In this document: positions 17,591 to 26,987 of the stretch, one piece after another
How the letters are laid out: the number at the start of each line of letters is the position of its first letter
How positions within the stretch are numbered: the stretch's first letter is position 1
Assembly: GCA_029194665.1 (NCBI GenBank)
Contig: JARFXO010000002.1
Coordinates: 483,501-547,500 of the forward strand
Source of the DNA: Nitrospira sp.
GTDB lineage: Bacteria > Nitrospirota > Nitrospiria > Nitrospirales > Nitrospiraceae
Reading direction: 5' to 3'
DNA length: 64,000 nucleotides
The notes under the pieces: generated by a model
The model's database searches: none
What the model was told of the DNA's origin: nothing
The model's input: only the letters and a program-made list of their open reading frames with translations
Program-made: the position numbers and the translations under genes

Positions 17591-17878
17591 TCAATGGTAG
17601 TCGGTCAATTCAACATCATAGACATCGCCATCAACAAATCGGAAGCAAACTCTCCACTGCATATTCACTGAAATAGAATACTGGCCTGCCCGATCTCGGT
17701 CCAGTTTGTGCAGCCGATTACTCGGAGGAATCTTCAAATCATCCGTACAGGCAGCTGAATCGAGATACTGCAGCCTCCGTAAGGCTCTACTCCAGATCTC
17801 AGCCGGAAACCGTTTCGCCCTGCCCGTCTCATACAGTTCCGCCGTGTGTCGATCCGCAAACGTCCTGATCACAGACAA
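17591..17878 (-). CDS. higB: HigB/RelE-family toxin
   Basis: A 95-aa protein, apparently starting at TTG (17878). The sequence RFPAEIWSRALRRLQYLD, LHKLDRDRAGQYSISV and WRVCFRF is characteristic of HigB ribosome-dependent mRNA endonucleases. The upstream GTTTACACTC on the minus strand may be part of the operator recognised by HigA. It lies between a complete IS and REP-transposon debris, consistent with acquisition. Confidence 0.92.
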   Translation of the reverse strand: MSVIRTFADRHTAELYETGRAKRFPAEIWSRALRRLQYLDSAACTDDLKIPPSNRLHKLDRDRAGQYSISVNMQWRVCFRFVDGDVYDVELTDYH

Positions 17879-18020
17879 GAGTGTAAACTACCACGTGACA
17901 CTTTTCAATCATGGTAATGAATAGATGGCCCTGGCCGTTCTATAAACACGTCCGTGAGAATTAGGGTCAAGTCTGTTGCTGTGCATACCACAGAGATGGG
18001 GTCAAGTCTTGTCTGTTGCA

Positions 18021-18140
18021 TCAAGGCCTATTTGCTATTCGGCTCACTGTCGCACAGTGCAATCCTAGAAAATCCGCAACCTCTTTCTGGCTGTACCCGT
18101 CACGATGAACCGTCCGGACAATCGCGGTGTCTCGCTTGGC
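18021..18140 (-). pseudogene. REP-associated tyrosine transposase, C-terminal remnant
   Basis: The minus strand encodes RDTAIVRTVHRDGYSQKEVA then DFLGLHCATVSRI, the DnaA-like helix-turn-helix tail of Y1 REP transposases. The HUH catalytic part is absent. Next to it are GGGTCAAGTCTTGTCTG-type repeats at 17964 and 17999 and a half MITE (18127-18210) with the same end as the element at 7667. Confidence 0.7.
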
Positions 18141-18211
18141 GTCTTGGCCTGCCTGTGCGGACACGCAGACAGGCGGTGTCGTCCCGAACCGTGATGAACA
18201 ATGGGGGCTAA

Positions 18212-18395
18212 TCACAACGTTTCATCCCCGGTCGGCTCGTAATGCGGCTCAGCGCTCATGTCGTGTCGCAACTTCGATAACTCGAAATACATGCGGCGCC
18301 GGGCCCGGCTTTGATTGCCGAGCGGGCGGTGCTCGGCGATGCAGTGCCACGGATCGTAGGAGAGGCGTCGCGCGAACGCGATCTGCGCCGGCGAG
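18212..18395 (-). pseudogene. catalase-family protein, C-terminal fragment
   Basis: About 60 codons read SPAQIAFARRLSYDPWHCIA then EHRPLGNQSRARRRMYFELS, matching the tail of small catalase-like heme proteins (consensus FNPWHALPEHRPLG, RARxxxY). Upstream the frame runs into a REP fragment, so the N-terminal heme-binding part has been lost. Confidence 0.6.
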
Positions 18396-18414
18396 TCACA
18401 CGAAACGAGAATTG

Positions 18415-18560
18415 TGGTCAAGTCCTGTTCTGTACATACCGGTGAACATTGACAGGGTTTCTGCTTCGCTCGCTTCAATCACCGACTCACGGTAGCATCA
18501 CGCAAAAGGCAATACGTGGGTCGGGCTTGCCGTCACACATTGAGCTTGACCCTGTTTAAC
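18415..18560. repeat. REP-like fragment paired with 11445-11590
   Basis: Begins near GGTCAAGTCCTGTTCTG and ends near CATTGAGCTTGACCCTG, ends that are inverted copies of each other (GGTCAAG and CTTGACC). It carries the same TACATACCGGTGAACATTGA core as the earlier copy. No coding content. Confidence 0.6.
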
Positions 18561-19034
18561 TGGGGACCTACCGTCATACCGTGCACCGTGAGGACCATGA
18601 TGGAGAGTCGTGTGGAGATGCGCGGAGAATAAGCAAGCGGTTCATCCACGCATACAGAGATCAGTCATTTACCGTACGCCTCCGAGCAAAGAGTGAGTGG
18701 AGTATCAATTCGATCCATACCGTGCGAGCGGACTTCTGTCGGCAGTTCGGGCGAACAAATGAAGTGCGCGAGTCCTCCAACAGACGTTGAGCCTGAGGCA
18801 GCAAGGGCAGAAAAGGATTTCCCAATCAACGACTCCCGACCCCGTTTTATCAACCAAAATCCCCATCCTAGTCCTCATGCCCCAGCTGCACCACATTCTG
18901 ATTGAACCTAGTCATCGCCATGTGTAGGATCGGCCAGAGAGACGTCGATTTTCTTGGAATCGGAAGTCTGGTCTTTTTTCGAGGCAACTGAAGAAATTGA
19001 GCAACCGGATCCTGAGAGTTGTACGGAGGGCTTC
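18561..19034. other. intergenic stretch without recognisable gene
   Basis: No open frame with a ribosome binding site or familiar sequence was found between the REP fragment and the lipoprotein gene. The last 40 bases supply the ACGGAGGG box of that gene. Confidence 0.4.
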
Positions 19035-19592
19035 ATGAGGACATTCACAATCGCCTGTGGCTTGATGATGGTATTCTTCGCCGGATGCGTGCCGGTGACC
19101 GACGGGTTTCGACAGGATCTACCGGCTAAAGACGCGCTCACGATCGTTTGGGGAGAAGATGTGAGCGCTGTGGGCATGGCGACGACCTGGCTGCAAAAAC
19201 GAGGCCTGTCTGTTCTCGACCGGAGCCTGTTGTACACAAACCTGGAGACGGAGAACGTTGAACTGATGCACACGCTCAAGGATGAAGCGGTCATCCTTCA
19301 GACCGCGAAGAAGATGGGAGTGCAGGAAGTGGTATTTATCAATCGCGGAGGCGACGCTCGGGCTCCGATGATCAGTGTCCGGGGCGTAGATGTCCAGGCC
19401 GGACGAATCTCTTGGAGCGGCAGCGCCCGGTACGCAACGTTCGAGGCCCGTCCCACGAAGGATGCCCTTGCTCTGCTGACATGTGAGGCGCTCGCGACGG
19501 TATGGGGGTTCCGTCCCGCAGGAACAAAGTGGTTCCTCTCTTCTGAGAAGATGTGCGCGGTTGAGGGAGCTCTCCCGACGGTCTCGCCATGA
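19035..19592 (+). CDS. putative lipoprotein, CsgG-like
   Basis: A 185-aa protein; the ATG at 19035 follows ACGGAGGG and gives a clean lipoprotein signal peptide ending FFAGC, so the longer upstream frame was rejected. The body (TTWLQKRGLSVLDRSLL, ILQTAKKMGVQEVVFIN) resembles CsgG-like outer-membrane lipoproteins in which an unstable-copy search and a beta strand follow each other. It resembles the lipoprotein at 58616. The stop overlaps a possible start of the next gene (ATGA), suggesting coupled expression. Function is not established. Confidence 0.7.
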   Translation: MRTFTIACGLMMVFFAGCVPVTDGFRQDLPAKDALTIVWGEDVSAVGMATTWLQKRGLSVLDRSLLYTNLETENVELMHTLKDEAVILQTAKKMGVQEVVFINRGGDARAPMISVRGVDVQAGRISWSGSARYATFEARPTKDALALLTCEALATVWGFRPAGTKWFLSSEKMCAVEGALPTVSP

Positions 19593-19678
19593 GTAGGCTC
19601 GGACGATTCATAAGAGGCAGGAGCAAGAGAGGCGGATCGTCGATCAATCTTCCGATAAACCGCGTGAGAGGTCTTCGC

Positions 19679-20320
19679 ATGAACGCGACCGATCGAAACA
19701 TGAGGTGCAATGTCGCAGAGCGGCGGCTGCTTGCCGGACCGCGGAGCTGGGTCATACTCTGTTCAGCGAGCCTGATGCTGGGAATCGCGGGGTGTTCGGT
19801 CTCCTACGGCACGACCAACACGCCCAGAACCACCACCGAACAATTGCTCTTGGCCCAGGCGTTCCAAAGAAGTCTGATCGATGCGGTGATTCCCGTTCCT
19901 TCGGGACAATCCATCGCGGTTGAAACGATCGGCCTTACGGCTGATCAGGGGTACGCGAACGCGTTAGTTGAGAGATGGTTGAGCCGGGAAGGGTTTTATG
20001 TGCCGAAAGACAAAGACGGAAAAGAAACGCTGGTGGTTAGGGTGACGTTGGACGCGTTCGGCACGGTTCATAATCAGACGTTCCTCGGTATGCCGGCGTT
20101 CACCAGCATGCTGATCCCATTTGCCTTGCCCCAATTGACTCTCTACCAGGCGACCAGGCAGCGAGGGCATGCCCGTTTGTCGATGGATTTTCTGGATAAG
20201 AAAACCGGGCAGCTTGTGAGTTCGACACCAACATACGAGGGCGATGCCTCCTCTACCGAATACATATTCCTGTTCGTCTTTTCGACGACATCGTCGGATC
20301 TGGTACCGCCTGTCCCGTAG
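19679..20320 (+). CDS. putative lipoprotein
   Basis: A 213-aa form from the ATG at 19679, chosen because it leaves a normal signal peptide before the lipobox LGIAGC; an in-frame ATG at 19589 overlaps the previous stop and is an alternative. The mature part contains ADQGYANALVERWLSREGFY and a strand-rich C-terminus. I know no precise family. It is probably in one operon with the preceding lipoprotein, both facing the convergent glgB operon end. Confidence 0.65.
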   Translation: MNATDRNMRCNVAERRLLAGPRSWVILCSASLMLGIAGCSVSYGTTNTPRTTTEQLLLAQAFQRSLIDAVIPVPSGQSIAVETIGLTADQGYANALVERWLSREGFYVPKDKDGKETLVVRVTLDAFGTVHNQTFLGMPAFTSMLIPFALPQLTLYQATRQRGHARLSMDFLDKKTGQLVSSTPTYEGDASSTEYIFLFVFSTTSSDLVPPVP

Positions 20321-20510
20321 ATGCGACCAATCATGAGGCTTTGATCGAGCGGGATTGTCTTTCGATCATGCCCCTTGACGGGCCATGCGCCGGCTATGCC
20401 TCGCTGTCGTACGGCAAGACCCCGACCCCTCTGTCTGCTTCTTCCCACCCGCTTCCACTGCTCCGCCCAGAACAAGAACAGGGCATCCATTCAATATTCA
20501 GTGTTCAAGA

Positions 20511-22418
20511 CTATCCCTGGCTCTTGAAGAACACCGCCGCCAGGGCGGGGACGGTCACGGTCAATGAATGGGATCTCGCGTGCAGCGGCACCGGTACGGC
20601 CTCGACGCCGCCTCCGTTGCCCCAATCGCTTCCTCCATACCAGGAAGAATCACTGTTGAGAATTTCCTGCCACCATCCTCCGCGCGGTACCCCCACCCGA
20701 TAATTCGGCCGCGGCACCGGCGTGAAATTGCACACGACCAAGATGATGTCCTGTGTCGTGTGGCCCTTGCGGATCAGGCTGATGACGCTCGACTCCGCAT
20801 CGTTGCAGTCGATCCACTCAAATCCATGTGGCGTCACATCATCCTCGTGCAAGGCCCGTTCTGCCCGATAGACACGGTTGAGATCCGCGACCCATCGCTG
20901 AATACCCAGATGGCTCGCGTGCTGGAGTTGCTCCCATTCCAATTGGCCGTCGTGCGCCCATTCCGCGCGCTGGGCAATCTCTGCACCCATGAAGAGGAGC
21001 TTCTTGGCTGCCTGCGCGTACATGTAGCCGAACAGAACGCGGAGATTCGCAAACTTCTGCCAGTCGTCTCCCGGCATCTTTTCGAGCAGCGAGCGCTTCC
21101 CATACACCACTTCGTCATGAGACAGCGGCAAGATGAAATTCTCGTGAAACGCATAGAGCATGCGAAACGTCAGATTCTGATGGTGATAATGCCGGTAGAT
21201 TGGATCGGTCTGCATATATTTCAAGGTGTCATGCATCCAGCCCATATCCCACTTCAGGCCGAAGCCCAGCCCCCCCACGTAGCTTGGGCGCGAGACAGCC
21301 GGCCAGGCCGTAGACTCCTCCGCCGAAGTCTGCACGTCCGGATGGCGCTTGTAGACTTCTTCGTTGAATCGGCGCAGGAAAGCGATTGCATCCAGGTTCT
21401 CCCGCCCGCCATACTGGTTTGGAATCCATTCCCCTTCCTTGCGCGAATAATCCAAATACAACATCGACGCGACCGCATCGACCCGCAGTCCATCGATGTG
21501 ATACTTCTCGAGCCAGAACAGCGCGCTGCTGATCAAGAAGCTGCGCACCTCATTACGGCCGTAGTTGAAGATGAAGGTATTCCATTCCGGATGAAAGCCT
21601 TGCTTCGGGTGCGCATGCTCATACAGGTGCGTCCCGTCGAAGTAGCCGAGCCCATGTTCATCGGTGGGAAAATGCGACGGCACCCAGTCCAGGATGACCC
21701 CGATGCCGTGCTGGTGCAGGATGTCGATCAAATACATGAGGTCTTGAGGAGTGCCGTAGTTGCCGGACGGCGCAAAATACCCGGTGGTTTGGTAGCCCCA
21801 TGAACCGAAGAAGGGATGGTCCATCAGCGGAAGAAACTCCACATGGGTGAAACCCAATTGCTTGAGATATTCCGCCAGCGGAACGGCCATCTCTCGATAA
21901 CTGAGGGAGCGATGGCCTTCCGCGGCCACCCGTCTCCACGACCCGACATGCATTTCGTAGATCGCCATCGGCGCCGTCAGTGCATTCCTGTCCCGCCGTT
22001 GCTTCATCCAATCCCCATCGTTCCACTCGTAGCTCAAGTCCCAGACGATCGACGCCGTCTTCGGGGGAATCTCGTTGAAAAACGAGAGCGGATCGGTCTT
22101 GTCCACGTGATACCCATGAAAGCGGGACTGGATGTGATACTTGTACAGAATCCCGCTCCCGATGCCGGGCACGAATCCTTCCCAAATTCCGCTGTGTCCG
22201 CGGGGAGACAGAGGGTGCCTGTTCTGCTTCCAGTCATTAAACGAGCCGATCACGGACACCCGCTCGGCATCCGGGGCCCAGACCGCGAAGAACGTTCCAT
22301 CCTGCCCGTTCACGCGCCCCGGATGCGCTCCCAGTTTCTCGTAGAGATTGACCAATGACCCTTCATTGAACAGATAGAGATCGTCACGCGTCAGCCTCGT
22401 CGGTTCATCCACAGTCAT
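20511..22418 (-). CDS. glgB: 1,4-alpha-glucan branching enzyme
   Basis: GH13 enzyme of 635 aa that introduces alpha-1,6 branches into linear alpha-1,4-glucan. An N-terminal CBM48-like module (FAVWAPDAERVSVIGSFNDW) precedes the TIM barrel. The nucleophile Asp is in GLRVDAVASMLYLDYSR, the acid Glu in QTSAEESTAWP, and LPLSHDEVVYGK carries the transition-state Asp. The ATG at 22418 has GGGAG at good distance; another ATG lies 18 bp upstream. It is the last gene of the operon and would finish the glucan made by GlgE. Confidence 0.97.
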   Translation of the reverse strand: MTVDEPTRLTRDDLYLFNEGSLVNLYEKLGAHPGRVNGQDGTFFAVWAPDAERVSVIGSFNDWKQNRHPLSPRGHSGIWEGFVPGIGSGILYKYHIQSRFHGYHVDKTDPLSFFNEIPPKTASIVWDLSYEWNDGDWMKQRRDRNALTAPMAIYEMHVGSWRRVAAEGHRSLSYREMAVPLAEYLKQLGFTHVEFLPLMDHPFFGSWGYQTTGYFAPSGNYGTPQDLMYLIDILHQHGIGVILDWVPSHFPTDEHGLGYFDGTHLYEHAHPKQGFHPEWNTFIFNYGRNEVRSFLISSALFWLEKYHIDGLRVDAVASMLYLDYSRKEGEWIPNQYGGRENLDAIAFLRRFNEEVYKRHPDVQTSAEESTAWPAVSRPSYVGGLGFGLKWDMGWMHDTLKYMQTDPIYRHYHHQNLTFRMLYAFHENFILPLSHDEVVYGKRSLLEKMPGDDWQKFANLRVLFGYMYAQAAKKLLFMGAEIAQRAEWAHDGQLEWEQLQHASHLGIQRWVADLNRVYRAERALHEDDVTPHGFEWIDCNDAESSVISLIRKGHTTQDIILVVCNFTPVPRPNYRVGVPRGGWWQEILNSDSSWYGGSDWGNGGGVEAVPVPLHARSHSLTVTVPALAAVFFKSQG

Positions 22419-22520
22419 AATTGCTCCCTGTGTCATCCGTTCGCTCCATAGTTCTGAATTCTGAAACCTGAATCATGATGAACATCTCGTACTACTCCGC
22501 ATCAATCGACAAACCAGAAC

Positions 22521-24089
22521 TCAATGAGGGTGGACGAGCTGAAGGAGTCCACTCAGTGGAATCCCTGCCCACGAAGGCCGGTTATTCAACTCGTAACTCA
22601 ATTCATAGCTGGCCTTCTCGATCAAATGGGCATCCAGCAGCAGGGCGCGGTCTTCGGCCTGCTCCGGGAGGAATGAAGCCTTGCCCGCTGTCTCGGTATA
22701 GCTTGATAAGAATGCCGCCGCCGCCGACCGATACCATTGCCTCGTCCGCTGTTCCAGCTCCGATCGCCGTTCATCGGCATCCGGCCGGCTTCCCATCCGA
22801 TCGAGCACCGCAGAAGCGGCATAGTGGAATGACCGGATCATCCCCGCCACATCGACGATGGGGACATGTTTCGCACGCCGCTCGGCCAATGGCCTGGCCG
22901 GCTCGCCTTCAAAATCAATGATTACGAAATCTCGCCCGGTATACAAGACCTGGCCCAAATGAAAATCACCGTGGCATCGAATTCTGGCAGCCTGAGGATT
23001 CCGCTTGGCCGGAGCTTCAAGACGAGACAGCAACTTGGCTTTCGATTCGAGCACGAAAGTCGCCAGTCGCCGGTTCGGCTCATCAAGCGCCTGGAGGCTG
23101 CGCCCAAGCAATACCAACGAGCCTTCGACGGAACCTACCATTCGATCACGCAACGATTGCCAATAGCCTGGATCGCAGGGCTCCGGCGCGAACGCCGGAT
23201 CGACGCTGTCTTGCGCCAAGGCAACGTGAAGTTCAGCGGTCCTGCGTCCAAGCAGAGCTGCGGCATCGGTATAGGTACCGCTTGCAGACATGGCTGAGCC
23301 TGAGCTGTCCGCCAATTCCGATTTCAATTCGCTTAGTGTGTACTGCCAAGCATCGCCTTGATTTTCGACAAACGCCTGTACAATCGCAACAGTGCCGGGC
23401 TGTTGGTTGGGTCCTATATATTCCAATGAACCAAGCACTGCAGGACTGTGAGCATATCCCCGCGCCGTTAGGACTCGTCCGATCTCCAGATCAGGGTTGA
23501 TTCCCGCTTCGAAACGCCGATAGAGCTTCAGCATTGCATGCCGACTGAACCTCACAGAGGTGTTGCTTTGCTCTCCCTTCATGACGGACGATTCCGCCGA
23601 TGCCGCCTCCACCAAAGCCGTTGAAAAGGCAGGGGTGGATGAAGCAAGAAGCCTTCCGCCCTCACCCCGAAATCCATTTCCTTGGCAGATAGCGCGCAAC
23701 AGCGCGCCGGCGCAGTCGTGGTCCCAAAGGGCGTCGTGCAACAATCCGCGACGGTCCCCGCTGCGGCCGACAATTGTCAGCTCCGCCAATACAGCCCCCG
23801 GATGGGCTTGCCGCATTTGCAATGCTCGTTCGCCCATCGAAGCGGTGAGCAGCATCGTATAGATTTCGTGGCCACTGTCCTCATAGAAGACGTCGATAAA
23901 GACAATTACCATTGAATTGGTCTCTGTGCGAAGAGGAATGGTTTCGTTGATGCAAACAGTCGCAATCGTCCTTGCCTTGCCTCCGTACCATCGAGCGGAC
24001 AAGAGGACCGACGGCAGCAGAGCTTCAAGTTCGTCGACGGTGTCCTTGTCGAACAGCCGCTCCCAATTGTGTTTGACGGTCAACATCAT
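22521..24089 (-). CDS. maltokinase (Mak/Pep2 type)
   Basis: A 522-aa kinase predicted to phosphorylate maltose with ATP, giving alpha-maltose-1-phosphate for GlgE. The N-terminus (LPSVLLSARWYGGKAR) is typical of maltokinases. The aminoglycoside-phosphotransferase-like catalytic loop is HGDFHLGQVL with the metal-binding FVIIDFEGEPARPLAERR. In many bacteria this domain is fused to TreS; here it is separate. It lies between glgE and glgB in the same direction. Confidence 0.93.
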   Translation of the reverse strand: MMLTVKHNWERLFDKDTVDELEALLPSVLLSARWYGGKARTIATVCINETIPLRTETNSMVIVFIDVFYEDSGHEIYTMLLTASMGERALQMRQAHPGAVLAELTIVGRSGDRRGLLHDALWDHDCAGALLRAICQGNGFRGEGGRLLASSTPAFSTALVEAASAESSVMKGEQSNTSVRFSRHAMLKLYRRFEAGINPDLEIGRVLTARGYAHSPAVLGSLEYIGPNQQPGTVAIVQAFVENQGDAWQYTLSELKSELADSSGSAMSASGTYTDAAALLGRRTAELHVALAQDSVDPAFAPEPCDPGYWQSLRDRMVGSVEGSLVLLGRSLQALDEPNRRLATFVLESKAKLLSRLEAPAKRNPQAARIRCHGDFHLGQVLYTGRDFVIIDFEGEPARPLAERRAKHVPIVDVAGMIRSFHYAASAVLDRMGSRPDADERRSELEQRTRQWYRSAAAAFLSSYTETAGKASFLPEQAEDRALLLDAHLIEKASYELSYELNNRPSWAGIPLSGLLQLVHPH

Positions 24090-24175
24090 GAAATGAAGCG
24101 TCGATGGCTGTCAGCTTTTGGCTCTTGTCATCAGCTCTCGTCTGTCTACATGAAGTAATCGAAGTCGTGCTCCGC

Positions 24176-26254
24176 TCAAAGCTCGCGCCGGACGAGAAAT
24201 ATATGAGCCGGCATCGAGTGCGGATCGAGCTGCACATAATTCCGTGGTCCCTCCCAGGTGTAAGAGGCCTTGGTGAGGAGATCCACAACCTGGAACGGCC
24301 TATCCGCCCGCACCCCGAGCCCCTGGAGATCCAGATGCACCCATCCGGAATGGACATCGTGAGGGCTCAGGTTCACCACCGTCAGTGTCACATTCTCACC
24401 ATCAGCTGAACGCTTGCTGTACGCAATCAACTCCTCGTTGTCCACGTGATGAAACATCAGACTCTGATCGTTGTGGAATGCGACATTTTCGTGCCGAATG
24501 CGATTGACCAGGCGGATCAATTCTTTCAAGCTGTCGCGTCGATCCAAATCCCATACGCGGATTTCATACTTTTCCGAATCGAGATATTCCTCACTGCCCT
24601 GCTTGTGCGGGCGCTGCTCCATCAGCTCGAAGGCCGGCCCATAGATGCCGTAATTCGCTCCCAACGTAGCGGCCAAAATAAACCTGGACATGAACGACGC
24701 TCGTCCGCCGTGCTGGAGTTGTTCGGTCAGAATATCCGGCGTGTTGGGCCAGAGATTGGGCCGAAAGTATTCCCGCACATCTGTCTTGGTCAATTCCGTG
24801 AAATACTGGGTCAATTCCGACCTGGTCTGTCGCCACGCAAAGTAGGTATAGGACTGCGTGAAGCCCAACTTCGCCAGCCGGTACATAATTTTTGGTCGAG
24901 TGAAGGCTTCCGAGAGAAACAGCACGTCGGGGTGCTCGCGCTTCACCTCTGCGATCAGCCAATGCCAGAATACAAACGGCTTGGTGTGAGGATTATCGAC
25001 CCGGAAAATTCTGACTCCCTGATCGATCCAATGAACCACGATCTCTTTGAGTTCCCGCCATAACGGAGCCCACTGGTCGCTTTCGAAATTCAGCGGATAG
25101 ATGTCCTGATATTTTTTCGGGGGATTTTCGGCATATTGAATGGTGCCGTCCGGACGCTGCACGAACCATTCGGGATGGTGCTTGACGTAAGGATGGTCGG
25201 GTGAACACTGAAAGGCCAGATCGAGCGCGACCTCCATGCCCTGCTCTCGCGCCTTACCAATGAGTTGCCTGAAATCCTCGGGCGTACCGAGATCTGAGTG
25301 AATCGCTGTGTGGCCCCCATCACCTGCCCCGATGGCCCAAGGACTTCCCACCGAATCGGAGTTTCCGTTCGGATCGTTGTTCTTGCCCTTTCGGAAAGTT
25401 CGGCCGATCGGGTGAATCGGAGGAAGGTACAAGACATCGAACCCCATCCCGGCAATGTAACGAAGGCGAGCTTCGCAATCTTGAAACGTCCCATGGCGGC
25501 CAGGTTCCTTCGCGCAGGACCGCGGAAACGCCTCGTACCAGGCGCCGAATCCCGCCCTGTCGCGATCGACGATGACCGCCAATTCCTTGTCATAGGTGGT
25601 CGGCCAACGATGGTCCACATACCGTGCCATGAGATCGGTCAGCTCTCGTTCCAGAATAGTCTTCAGCGCACACTCACGCTCCTCGACATGTCCCATCGCT
25701 GCTGCGATCTCGTTGAGCCGCTCCGCGTCCGCCCCGTTTGCGCGGATGGCAGCCGCTTTGATCAGATCCCGTCCGATCAAGAGTTCAACCGTCACATCTT
25801 GATCAGCGATGACACGTTTACGCATATCCCGCTGCCAGGACCGAAAGTGATCGATCCAGGCGGTGACAGTGTAATAGTAGAAGCCTTGCTCACGGACCTC
25901 GAAGGAGGCGCGCCACCGATCGTTCTCCACAAAGATCAGCGGCACCTCAGTCCAAGCATCCTCTCGCTCATGCCGATACCGGAGCACGCAGGCAAGCTCG
26001 TCATGGCCATCGGTGAAGACGTCCGCCTCCACCACCACCGACTGCCCCACCACCCGCTTGATGGGGAACCGGCCACCGTCGATTTCCGGCCGAAGCCCTT
26101 CGATCACGACACGGCGACGCCCATCGCCATTCAGATCATCGCCGTCACCGGATGGCCGCACTTTGGTCAACAATTTCTCCGACGTCGCATCCGCCGGAGG
26201 GTTGGACTTTTTCTTTGATTGTTTCATTTCTTCAAATCCAAGAGCTGATGGCAT
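24176..26254 (-). CDS. glgE: alpha-1,4-glucan:maltose-1-phosphate maltosyltransferase
   Basis: A 692-aa GH13_3 enzyme that transfers maltosyl units from maltose-1-phosphate to alpha-1,4-glucan. Diagnostic segments are GMGFDVLYLPPIHPIG, the nucleophile in GVRIFRVDNPHTKP and LFLSEAFTRPK, and the N-terminal domain with PEIDGGRFPIKRVVG. The likely start is 26254, or the ATG at 26227 which has GAAGAA before it. The spacing of 22 bp to the upstream membrane-protein gene supports co-transcription. Confidence 0.96.
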   Translation of the reverse strand: MPSALGFEEMKQSKKKSNPPADATSEKLLTKVRPSGDGDDLNGDGRRRVVIEGLRPEIDGGRFPIKRVVGQSVVVEADVFTDGHDELACVLRYRHEREDAWTEVPLIFVENDRWRASFEVREQGFYYYTVTAWIDHFRSWQRDMRKRVIADQDVTVELLIGRDLIKAAAIRANGADAERLNEIAAAMGHVEERECALKTILERELTDLMARYVDHRWPTTYDKELAVIVDRDRAGFGAWYEAFPRSCAKEPGRHGTFQDCEARLRYIAGMGFDVLYLPPIHPIGRTFRKGKNNDPNGNSDSVGSPWAIGAGDGGHTAIHSDLGTPEDFRQLIGKAREQGMEVALDLAFQCSPDHPYVKHHPEWFVQRPDGTIQYAENPPKKYQDIYPLNFESDQWAPLWRELKEIVVHWIDQGVRIFRVDNPHTKPFVFWHWLIAEVKREHPDVLFLSEAFTRPKIMYRLAKLGFTQSYTYFAWRQTRSELTQYFTELTKTDVREYFRPNLWPNTPDILTEQLQHGGRASFMSRFILAATLGANYGIYGPAFELMEQRPHKQGSEEYLDSEKYEIRVWDLDRRDSLKELIRLVNRIRHENVAFHNDQSLMFHHVDNEELIAYSKRSADGENVTLTVVNLSPHDVHSGWVHLDLQGLGVRADRPFQVVDLLTKASYTWEGPRNYVQLDPHSMPAHIFLVRREL

Positions 26255-26276
26255 ATGCGCCCTACGCTCTTCATGT

Positions 26277-26987
26277 TCACAGATGCGACAGCTCGTCTAT
26301 CTTCTCCTCCTTTTCCTTTCCCTTTCCCAGGCGCCGTTCGATAGCCTCGCGCATCAGATGCCGGATTCCGAGCCCCACGCCAAGTGCGAGCGAGAAGACG
26401 ACGCCGCCGAACGTGATAGAAAACGCCGAGATGACGATCTCTTTGGCGATGCCCAGCTGTGTCAGCACCATGGCACATGTGAATAACAGAATCCCCCACC
26501 GAACCAAGCTCGCCACGATGCGTGCCTCATGCAGTTGCGCATTCACCGCCGCGATCAGCGCCGCCTCCGCGAAGAAATTGGCCGACAGGACGCCGATCAG
26601 CAAGACCAACCCGGCCGCAAGCACATTGGGCAGAAAGCCCACGATCTGGCTGATGAGATTGGCTGTGGCCGGCAGATTCACCGCGTCTACGCCCATGAAT
26701 GCAAAGAGCAGAAACACCGTCCAAAATAGGATGCGACTCAGGACGACCGACGCCGGATGTTTGATGCCCGCTTGGGCCAGCGGCTGATTGAGCCCGAATC
26801 GCTCGCAGAGACGATCGAACCGAAAGGCCGTGAGGACTCGTACTGCCAGCGCTCTGACAAGCCACGCCATGGCCAATCCCACTAAAAGGAACGTGACGAG
26901 CGCCAGAAGTCTCGGCAATACCAACAGGATCTGCATCACGGCGTCACGAAATCCTGCTACCATTGTGTCGCGCCACAGGTCACTCAT
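26277..26987 (-). CDS. membrane protein with MscS-type TM-helix repeats
   Basis: A 236-aa protein with five or so hydrophobic segments (for example ILLVLPRLLALVTFLLVGLA and LPNVLAAGLVLLIGVLSANF), matching the conserved TM-helix family related to small-conductance mechanosensitive channels but lacking the MscS beta domain. It ends with a charged KGKEKEEK tail. The gene overlaps the previous one by 8 bp and has a GGAGGTGG box, so it is translationally coupled within the trehalose operon. An osmotic role is plausible given the neighbours, but it is inference. Confidence 0.8.
   Translation of the reverse strand: MSDLWRDTMVAGFRDAVMQILLVLPRLLALVTFLLVGLAMAWLVRALAVRVLTAFRFDRLCERFGLNQPLAQAGIKHPASVVLSRILFWTVFLLFAFMGVDAVNLPATANLISQIVGFLPNVLAAGLVLLIGVLSANFFAEAALIAAVNAQLHEARIVASLVRWGILLFTCAMVLTQLGIAKEIVISAFSITFGGVVFSLALGVGLGIRHLMREAIERRLGKGKEKEEKIDELSHL

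Noticed and set aside
20568..21803. 411-aa plus-strand open frame
   Set aside because: It is the antisense shadow of glgB, a high-GC frame with His/Arg/Val-rich text and no family resemblance.
25298..26218. 306-aa plus-strand open frame
   Set aside because: Antisense to glgE, whose catalytic motifs are unambiguous.
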